Below, piece by piece: positions 56,315 through 64,000 of a DNA stretch of 64,000 nt. Source of the stretch: Fusarium oxysporum f. sp. lycopersici 4287 (lineage: Eukaryota; Ascomycota; Sordariomycetes; Hypocreales; Nectriaceae). Below the pieces are notes generated by a model. That model was not told the DNA's origin and ran no database searches. It worked only from the letters and a program-made list of their open reading frames with translations. The stretch lies in the NCBI RefSeq assembly GCF_000149955.1, contig NC_030987.1:4978485-5042484 (forward strand), given 5' to 3'. The first letter of the stretch is position 1; each line of letters opens with the position of its first letter. The translations under genes were made by a program, and so were the position numbers.

Positions 56315-57349
56315 TTAAACCTGCCAGTATGAGCCCCAAGCAACCTCATCCGCTTGATGTTCTTGCGGTCCCACATTGAGATATAGCCCTAGTTCACATT
56401 TAGTGAGGGAGAACGTTTGAACTGGTTGAGTAGAGACTATCGAATCAGACGGCATAGTGACCTTTTGAATTGGTTTTAAACCCATGGCGAATATGTCGTC
56501 ACTAATCTTCGATACCCCAGGTTCCTGCTGAAAAGAGTTCGTCCAGATAGGCGGGGAGCTGCCCGCCTCCAGACCCCGCATGCTCAACTCTCCGGCGGTG
56601 TTGGCATCGCTTGGGCGCCTGTGGTTGGGGCTCCACGAACTGCCGTGGGTATCAAAGGCAGAAGGAGCGAGCATCCCATCCGCGCACTTCTTCGCCTCAT
56701 TCGCGATGTATTTCTGGATCAGAACGCAATTGCAGTCTGTATGCTGCAGTAATTGGGTCTTTAGGTAGTAGATTTCGACCGTTAAAGAATCGAAACACGT
56801 CATGAGATAGCGGTTCCGGTCTTCCATGGCTTCTTCTCGAGAGGCGAGTGCTAAGGCTTTATCACGCTTACGGAGACGACACTTGTTCGCCGCCATGCGA
56901 TTACGTTCCAGCACTCGGGGCCGGCGGGGATCCTTGGGAAGATCATCGTCATCAAGCTCCTCCAGTTGACCCGCTACCTTCTGCTCTTTTGGCTGCTTCT
57001 TGGGTTTTCGGCCCCTTTTCCTTGGCTTGGGTGACTCCGCAGCCTGCCCAGAGGCACTGGACTCGAAAAGCGCCTCATTTGCTTGTGATTGTCTTCGGGT
57101 ATGGGCCCGCCGGTTCAACTTCTTGTCTCCCATAACGGATGGCAGTATCTTTTGCAGTATTTCGCTACCTCCGAGGTTCTTGAATTCCGCGGGCTGAGTC
57201 GGTAATGCGATGTAGGTGGGCCCGACACCCACCTCCATGGGGACCAGGGAGGCATCAATTGCTTCTTTAAAGAATGAGCTGGCGCCTATTTGGCTTGGCA
57301 TCGGCTGATATGTCATATGGTTTCGAACCATCGGGGAAGCGGTATTCAT
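56315..57349 (-). CDS. ATF/CREB-type bZIP transcription factor
   Basis: An intronless 344-residue minus-strand gene. A basic AT-hook-like segment (PRKRGRKPKKQPKEQK, about 108-123) and an acidic LEELDDDDLPKD precede the bZIP domain. The basic region ERNRMAANKCRLRKR has the N-x-x-A-A-x-x-C-R signature of ATF/CREB factors. It is followed by a zipper (YLMTCFDSLTVEIYYLKTQL) and the HTDCNCVLIQKYI motif typical of fungal Atf1/Atf21 relatives. It should bind CRE-like sites as a dimer. The rest is low-complexity. It is short compared with the stress regulator Atf1 (about 500 residues) and lacks its N-terminal stress-activation region, so it is probably a paralogue with an accessory role. Intact, with a good ATG. 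Confidence 0.88.
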   Translation of the reverse strand: MNTASPMVRNHMTYQPMPSQIGASSFFKEAIDASLVPMEVGVGPTYIALPTQPAEFKNLGGSEILQKILPSVMGDKKLNRRAHTRRQSQANEALFESSASGQAAESPKPRKRGRKPKKQPKEQKVAGQLEELDDDDLPKDPRRPRVLERNRMAANKCRLRKRDKALALASREEAMEDRNRYLMTCFDSLTVEIYYLKTQLLQHTDCNCVLIQKYIANEAKKCADGMLAPSAFDTHGSSWSPNHRRPSDANTAGELSMRGLEAGSSPPIWTNSFQQEPGVSKISDDIFAMGLKPIQKVTMPSDSIVSTQPVQTFSLTKCELGLYLNVGPQEHQADEVAWGSYWQV

Positions 57350-57865
57350 TATGCAGGATGGTGGGATTATTAGTACTGTGTGGTGGCGATAACTTCTGAG
57401 TGAGAATCGAAGGCAAGATCTCTCAGTGGTGAAGGATAGGACTATACGAAGATAATAGAAAATGACCCAGGTCCATGGATTGTAATTGCCAGCCCAGTTA
57501 ATAAGCTGCGATGAGAGGTCTTCAAAGGCCTAGGATGACACCCTGGATATGGCAGAAGAGGGAATTCAAAGAGAATTGCCCAGGTGGGTGGGTCAAACGA
57601 CATGAGTAGGGTACGGGAGGATCAAGGAGGATGCGAGGATTAAATATGGCAGTTTTCACAAGCAACTAACAGACCAGACTGCGGTACCGGGCGCAGTGCG
57701 CAAAAGCTTATCTGTACCTAGCCAGGAACACAGAATCAGCAGAGGCTAAGCTTAGGACAACCAGGACATGAGCAGAAAACAGACTTTGCTCGTGGGAGGG
57801 GATGTTCAAACGCCCATCTTCGAAACCCGATGAGATCAAAAATTCCTTTGTTTGAGGAGGTGACC
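57350..57865. other. bZIP promoter region
   Basis: No gene; upstream of the minus-strand bZIP gene. Confidence 0.5.
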
Positions 57866-58400
57866 TATGCGGCCATGATTGGCCAATCTGCCGAGGACTT
57901 TGGAGCCCAGTCATTAGTCATCATCCTTGCGTTGAGTCTCGAGGGACAGGCAATTCCACTGGGCCAATAAAACACACAGAATCATGCATGTAGAATTGCT
58001 CGACTTGCTTGAAGCTCTTGGAGTTCTGATATGTAGTGGCCTGAACGGGCACCAACGAGGTTGCGAAGGTGGGAAATGGGTGGGCGGTTTACGGTATGCG
58101 CAGGCATGTGATTGTGCTTGGACTTTTGGGGACGAGGGTTCTGTATACAGGATAACCGGACACGCCAGCTCACCGGAAGGCTCCGAGTTGGGGGGCAGAT
58201 GAGGATACGGCCGGGAGCGTCTTGTCCGTAGTTCTCATCCGACGTGTAATGCGGGGAATTGGAGGGGTACCACGTTCTCTTAATGGGAACTAGCGCCAGC
58301 TTCTTACCTCTAAGTTTCAGCCATCAGCGTCATATTTTCACTCGATCTCCTGATACCACATACACTCTGTGTTGGAGCCATGGAGAGCATCGGATGTCTG
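57866..58400 (+). repeat. Dispersed repeat, copy B
   Basis: Second copy of the block at 41750-42330, same strand, about 16 kb away, sharing GATTGGCCAATCTGCCGA, GTTGCGAAGGTGGG, GCGCAGGCATGTGATTGTG and TTGGAGCCATGG. Copy B carries about 90 extra bases (57950-58045) between the first two matching segments. Confidence 0.65.
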
Positions 58401-59507
58401 CTATGTGGTAGTTGATGACCAGTGGGTGCTCTTGCCGGTTGCTCTTGAGGCTCCGCAGACACTGTGGATCGTCAATTTGTCGGCTTCAGTCGGAGGTGAC
58501 ATAGCGCATAAGATCGCGCCGTGGATAACTCAAAGTCTGCGCAAGTTAGTCGTGCGTTCTTAATGACATCTTTTTTACTGGTGGTCACTGCATATGCAAC
58601 CTGTGCCATCGACATCATAAGTGCGTTTTCCACATGTTGAATCCTGGCGCGGGCGAATCGTCGTATTGCAATTAACAAACAGTGGGAACGAGATTTTTGG
58701 AAACAGCAGCCACAAAAGAACTCAATGGGCTTCAACCGTTCGTTGCATCTACACCCGCATTGTTTTGACTCGAGGGAGCAAGTCACGAACACCACGCGCC
58801 CACCAACGACAGCGACGATATCTGAGCAGCAGTACAACCCATGGGAGTGTGACGGCGGAGCCCAAATCTTCGAGTGTCGCCAAAATGCTCCACTTTTACT
58901 GCGTAGTGAATTCTTTCTGCGTCATCGTCATCTCCGCTCCCGGCCCATATCCAGCGACTAGACGCTGTACACTGCGCGCCGCGCTGCACATTCCTCACTA
59001 AGTGGAGAGAAGGCATTGCAAGTCAAGCTACAGCTGTCAATTGGGCAAGCTATGCGTCTCTGACCTGCTATACCGAGTACGGCTTATAGGCCATGGCAAG
59101 GTGGCTCGAAACTCTCCGACCGGTCTGCAACGGTACCGCAGGATAAGTTTCCCAGCAGTATCCCTGATATCCGGGAGTGGTTAACATGTGAATATGACTG
59201 ATTGCCAAGATGAAGAGGGGCTTTTCGCTGTAAACTAACACCTTGAAGAGAGTGCCATTCATGATGTCACTCTATCGCTTTCATGGCGTAGCTACTCCTC
59301 TCTCCTCTTCAATCTCGATTGCTATGGGCCATTATTGGCACGGCGCCACGCCCAAGTTGTTAGGATCTCAACCTTCCTTTTCTCGCCAACGGTCGTACAC
59401 ACCGGAGCTGCCCTCGAGATCAGGGGCGAATTCTAACAACCCAAGAAACCGGAGCTTTCATTACACCTCAAAACGAGCAGCCTGGATATACCCCTGTATG
59501 ACGTGCG
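58401..59507. other. Intergenic
   Basis: Overlapping short frames only; nothing recognised. Confidence 0.4.
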
Positions 59508-61092
59508 GTGTGTAGGAGGCAGATCTATGAACCATCTATCCAGATGATCGCTCTATCCTCCTCCGAAGGGAGCAGCTACTTTATTTTCTCGGAAATGGAA
59601 GAATGCCATTCTCCCTCGCAACTGGCGGGCAGGACAACGACGTCTCAGTCTGGAGCAGACCCAACGAGCGACCCATGCTATCAGTCTCTTGAACATCCAG
59701 ACACCGCAGCCTCTTCAGCTTCCTCGCCGCCTCGTATGTACGGCGAACCAATGGATATGTCCTGTTCCTTGACACCATTTGGGGTATTTCCACCCCATCC
59801 AATTATAATGAAGGAATTCACCAGGTCAAGCCGTCGGCAGAGCACGCTTGGTTACCCCAATTTCAGAAGGACGGTTTCTTTGTAGCACCGGACGATGGCC
59901 TGGAACGCCGGCCGGATCTCAAGGCGGGCGACTCGTACTACGCCTCGTCTGTTGAAAATGATAATCCGGCTGGTACGTCAACATAGGGTTCGCCAGAATT
60001 AGGAAAGTTCCACGAGCGCGCTGAAGTTAGCACTGCTATTGACGCCCAGCCGTGGAGGAATATCGGCTACCTTTCTCATAGCTGGAAGGAGGAAGAAATC
60101 ATGTTATCATGGAAATATGTTACCAGCCGCCGAGGAGAGGACCCAAATAGCGCCCGTTTAGAGAATGCATGCTGGAGAACATGGACAAAATACAAAAATA
60201 ACCTGAAGACTGTGTCTCCTGAAACGCTCAACTGGTAGGGACATGACGGAATTAGGCACGAATATCAAGCTAACTTTGTGCAGGCAGAAAAATAGTGAAG
60301 TGAGTTGGCTGTATGGGCCCGTTCAGCAAGGTGCTAGCAAGATCTACTGTACACACACTGGACCTTCCGGTGCCTCATTGCTCCAGCCCAACTCACTAGT
60401 CAACACTAACAGGAAGACTATCCTGAAGAAAAGGAGCATATCAGATATCATCCTTACCCCAGCAGGCAACCCCAATGGCCCAGGTGAGGCAGAAAGACAG
60501 CCGGCGATTAAGAGAGCTTTCCTTTGATCGCGCAGTGACGATGGATCACAATATATTCCCCCTCCCTTAGATGCCAATGAGCCATGATACCTCTAGTATG
60601 CTGCCATCGTCAGCATACAGTGGGATCTCATTGCCAGGTGTTGAGCGTAAACACACCCACTTCAATTATGAAGTCGAGCAATGTATCGCCGTTGAAGTTA
60701 AATACGACGACGACGACGATGATGACGACTGCGATATCAGTACCGATACCAATTCCGAAGACGGAATCATAATGAAGCTGGACAGGTCGCGAAAGCCGGC
60801 GAAGGAGGGCAATTCAGTGCTCTTTGATAGAAAGACGATCGCGATGCTTCCATCAACAACACTAAAACATCGAGAACATGTACAAGTCCCAGAAATGGTC
60901 ATACGCTACACCTCTAGCGCCTTACATAGTCATCGTGTTTCGCCATTCTCACCACAAGAGGCATCTCGTCCACCTAAAGGGCCAGGTAGATTCTCCGAGA
61001 ATTTAATTGATGCCGATACAAACTCAAGCTGGTACACATCTGGGAGTTTCGAAGAACATGATCCCATCATATTACTTCTACAGACAGCTTGA
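59508..61092 (+). pseudogene. Reg1-like protein (DUF1752 region), decayed
   Basis: Plus-strand pieces in shifting frames keep the order of the filamentous-fungal Reg1-type phosphatase regulator. There is an N-terminal low-complexity part with YGEPMDMSCSLTPFG (59740), then DGLERRPDLKAGDSYYASS (59895), STAIDAQPWRNIGYLSHSWK (60025-60090) and SARLENACWRTWTKYKNNLK, with TVSPETLNW, the DUF1752 core (60150-60237). Next come EVSWLYGPVQ and ILKKRSISDIIL (60300-60450), KHTHFNYEVEQCIAVEV (60650, the usual phosphatase-docking site), an Asp run (60699-60727) and DRKTIAMLPSTTLKHRE (60825). Reg1 partners type-1 phosphatase in carbon-catabolite control. Three or more frame changes and an in-frame TAG break it, and the docking Ile is Thr. 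It is not AT-rich, so it decayed without RIP. Confidence 0.75.
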
Positions 61093-61814
61093 CTGCCGAG
61101 CCAGCTGGCATGCGTCGCACACAGTCTGGCATGTTAATACCGTATGGGGAAGCGGTTGTATGTTCAAACAAAGGGATGTTTTGTCGCGTTATTGACACCG
61201 TTAAAACAGTCAGGGATATGGCCTACGTTATTTGGAATAGTAGCTGGAGATGAAGCTTGGAACGATGGAGACATTGTTACCTCTTGAAATGACGACTCTC
61301 TTTCCTTCCTTGCCAGGCTATCTCTATTGTGAGCGTAGCTGCTGGCGTGCCAGTGCGAAGCCACTAGGGTATCGTAATGTATATTCCTGTGGGAGCACTG
61401 AGCTGCCTGCTTAAGTCTAGCCGTCCTTGTTTGGCGCTGTTGCCGGCCGTGTCACCCTTGCTCCGTCCTAGCGTACCGGCAGGTTGAAACGAGTTAACAC
61501 GTGGGCTTAAAGAGCGTTGAAATCAAGGGCAGGGATCGCTTTGTAGAAAATGAACGTGATTATCCATAGACAAAGCATTGTGTCCCCTAGCTGTCAGGTT
61601 ATACGAGATTACCCTCACAAATGTGACATATCCTAGTTGAATGATAGAGCAAACTACCGCAATCGTATGTTATTCTGAAAGAAGGCCACGGGTCGCATAT
61701 TCTTCTTACATATAAATCCATATAGTTGAGATCAATACATGCAAGAGAGCCGAAATATATATAAGAATACTCTTAGCAGTAAAGTAGTTCCTTACTACCT
61801 AATATTAAATAGAT
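61093..61814. other. Non-coding
   Basis: Nothing recognised. Confidence 0.45.
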
Positions 61815-62075
61815 CTAATATTGGCGGCTCTTGCTAATAGCACTCTCTGCCAAAGTTGCCATGCTTGACAAGACCTTTCTCAGCGCATCCGCCACACGTT
61901 CAAACTGTTCGTCTGTCATGGCATAAGGAGGTGTTAGAAGCATATAATGCTTGTTTGTGCTCACCCATAACACGAGCCCATACTCGAGTAAAACCTTCTG
62001 CTCAATATCCGTTGCAATGTCGGAGATCAGATCGATGCCCAACATGACACCAGTTCCGCGCACTTGCTGTTACCA
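61815..62075 (-). pseudogene. Class III aminotransferase, C-terminal fragment
   Basis: The minus frame reads VRGTGVMLGIDLISD, LLEYGLVLWVSTNKHYMLLT, PPYAMTDEQFERVADALRKV, the C-terminal small domain of PLP-dependent class III aminotransferases (ornithine/4-aminobutyrate type). The large domain with the PLP lysine is absent. Truncated remnant. Confidence 0.65.
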
Positions 62076-62944
62076 CATGTAGTTCCGTCGCACTGATGTC
62101 GATTGTTTGTCTGTCAGACTATCTTTGTTCACAAGGACTGCAACAGTTGATGGAAGAATGCACTACCTTTACCTTTCGCTTTCTGCAGTCTGGATATGCA
62201 TGTTAGCTTCCTTGCCAATGCATCAGGCTTGCATCTGGTAGACGCACTATTATAGACTATGCCGACTAGCCGACGCTTGCGTGGCAGCTCCAAACTAGTT
62301 GAAGTACCTGCTTGGTCGGCGCATCGATCATTCCGTGAGCGTGGAGTTTTAGGTGCGAGCGTGGGCAGGTGTCTCTTAGCAGGTATCGTTCTGCTTAATA
62401 GCAGAAACCATACTGTAACTCTACCTGGCTCTGTAGGCCTAACTTACTCTGCCGTGCACGTATGATCATAAGGAAAAACGATATACTGAGAGGTATTTGG
62501 GCGGAGGTCGGAAACCAAATAGTAGCTCCGTGATTCATTCCTCTGGGGGGGTTGTCCCGGGCTGGCCTAGGCCAATTTGTTGGTCATGGCCTTATGACAT
62601 GACGTGATAGATTGGGCTTAGATTGGGACCACATGTATGTAAATATTCGAGAACTGAACCAAGTGGATTATATACAGCAACTTTCAGTGGCCTATTACTA
62701 ACGCAGGACATCGCTCAGGGTAAGACTATTCAAGAGTATATCACTAAAGTCGTTTCTCGGAGACTTCTGTGATTAATTTATAACACACTATACCCGGTTA
62801 ATGCCGGGCTTGTCTCTAGCCATAGTCTCACCACGCTATGATCGGGCGCCAACTGGCACCCAGCCAGGAAGGTCGTGTTAATATCATCACGATGACGTCA
62901 CAATTCTGCCTAGACTTAGGGTAATTTGCAATGGCGGTAGCCAA
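62076..62944. other. Non-coding
   Basis: Nothing recognised. Confidence 0.4.
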
Positions 62945-63040
62945 GGAGGGTCGGCGACAGGAAAGGGTTAAGCGTTGTGGAACATACGGCAAGACTGGTC
63001 ATAATAAAAGAACATGTCAAATAGTTATTAACACCTTTAG
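62945..63040 (+). mobile_element. Zinc-knuckle tail of a pogo-type transposase
   Basis: The plus frame has KRCGTYGKTGHNKRTCQIV, ending soon after at a TAG. This CX2-type knuckle closes the transposase of several fungal pogo elements. Isolated fragment. Confidence 0.5.
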
Positions 63041-63481
63041 GCAATAGTACAGCGCTCTATTAAATAATTAAATGTCATGTTGTGATGTTATTCTATATTT
63101 TACAGTGAGCATCTTATCCTTTCCGACTCCCTTGTATATCCGACTCGCTTATCACATACGTTATAGGCTTAAATGGAAAATGGCAAGTAGGCCCATGCCC
63201 CACAAGTAATATAAAGAAAATGACTAATCTCTCCCTGTCACTCATCCAACCAATCAACGCGTTTAATGTTCTCGCCACTCATCTAGGCGTTAACTTACTC
63301 TTTACTAGACGTGAAATCACCTCTCTCTAGCACCTCAGAAAGGCTAGTTAGCCTCTGGCAACGGGTCTTCTCAGGGGACTATCCTACGTGTTAGTTACGG
63401 CATTAGCCATAAATTTATATCTCACTGGGAGGATTTTGCAGTAAGTATTATAAAAGGAGCCCTGCTTTCCTGGCAATTACA
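63041..63481. other. Non-coding
   Basis: Transition into RIPed sequence; a TCGCTTATCACATACGTTA string resembles one near 10550. Confidence 0.4.
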
Positions 63482-64000
63482 ATGCCAACCCCGGACTCTC
63501 GACACATACTTAAGCAGGCCACCGAGTTAATTAAGGCATAGTATATAGACTTCGGAGTAATTAAATCCCCGCATAAGGCGTATTAAGAGCAGGTGGCGGC
63601 TGCGAGAGTGAATATCGACGAGGTATTTAACAGTCTATTTACTTATACTAAACCTTCTATCCAGTTAGCCCTTTAGAAACAGCTTACCGATTACTATAAC
63701 CGGCTAAGGGAACTACAACTAAACCACGATAAGACGATAAGACAGCAACAGGAACGCTATAAGGAAATCCTTAATGCCGCTATAAAGCAGCTCTGTGATA
63801 AGCTGAATACGGTAATTAAGCCATGCAAGACATTAAAACCTTTCCTGAAGGATGCAAATCTATAATCCAACCAAGGCCAGATTATCAGTTTATTAGACAG
63901 CCTAGAGAGACGTAACCCAGTGTTTAACGCGGATATGCAAACAGACCTAGAGCAGAGCATTATCTACGTCTGCATGGTAAGTATTCTATGCCCTGTGTTG
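63482..64000 (+). pseudogene. RIPed coiled-coil protein remnant, runs off the window
   Basis: A plus frame from ATG 63482 with several TAG/TAA codons reads MPTPDSRHILKQATELIKA, PSIQLAL, KQLTDYYNRLRELQLNHDK and QQQERYKEILNAAIKQLCDK, predicted to be helical and coiled-coil. Stops at likely Gln/Trp positions and TpA richness show RIP. Family not recognised; it may be a transposon gag-like ORF or a duplicated host gene. Confidence 0.45.

Noticed and set aside
1..64000. CRISPR arrays, tRNA or rRNA genes
   Set aside because: No regularly spaced repeats or cloverleaf/rRNA sequence was seen on reading both strands; a covariance-model scan would settle tRNAs.

Overview
The window is nuclear DNA of a filamentous ascomycete (Pezizomycotina, most likely a Sordariomycete with Fusarium-like content). 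The genes carry short GT-AG introns of about 45-75 bases. The protein families are typically fungal: a psi-factor type oxygenase, a CarO-like rhodopsin, a fungal GPCR, ATF/CREB bZIP, FRQ, a Reg1-like protein and a PD-(D/E)XK_12-like nuclease. Several blocks show the pattern of repeat-induced point mutation (RIP): strong TpA enrichment and TAG/TAA codons where Gln or Trp is expected. No species can be named from this alone. There are four assembly gaps: 13630-14513, 28063-28620, 42908-43578 and 53890-54117.

Layout. 0.2-1.2 kb holds an intact short-chain dehydrogenase. 1.4-13.2 kb is a graveyard: an OrsD-like fragment, a RIP-degraded frequency (frq) homologue on the minus strand (about 2.3-4.9 kb), a RIP-degraded hybrid histidine kinase (6.9-9.6 kb) split by a clean 759-bp hAT-type element with an 8-bp target duplication, a broken bHLH regulator and a hAT transposase remnant. 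14.6-15.7 kb holds an intact microbial rhodopsin gene. 16.3-18.8 kb holds three pogo-family remnants, one with a SAP-like C-terminus. 19.8-28.9 kb is the gene-rich part: a DUF1772 protein, a chloroperoxidase-like heme-thiolate peroxidase, a large fatty-acid dioxygenase-P450 fusion (3' end in a gap) and the start of a basic-region protein. 31.3 kb encodes a small secreted cysteine-rich protein. 32.4-36.0 kb is a RIPed non-LTR retrotransposon and a truncated Tc1 transposase.

37.4-38.6 kb holds a seven-helix receptor. 39.2-41.4 kb is a mosaic of three broken genes (sugar transporter, OrsD-like piece, SDR). 44.3-44.9 kb holds a membrane RING-H2 protein. 46.8-50.3 kb holds a large intact SulP transporter with STAS and cyclic-nucleotide-binding-like domains. 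51.5-55.7 kb has another hAT remnant, a frameshifted MFS carrier, a RIPed transposon remnant and a frameshifted nuclease-like gene. 56.3-57.3 kb holds an intact ATF/CREB bZIP gene. 59.5-61.1 kb is a decayed Reg1-like gene, followed by an aminotransferase fragment and RIPed sequence to the end.

Working together. Apart from the general light/oxylipin theme (rhodopsin, oxygenase, frq remnant), no operon-like or biosynthetic cluster logic is visible, and there is no PKS, NRPS or terpene synthase. The strongest pattern is an accessory-type region that gathered duplicates of signalling and regulatory genes (frq, histidine kinase, bHLH, Reg1-like), most later destroyed by RIP, frameshift or transposon insertion, among a minority of intact genes.
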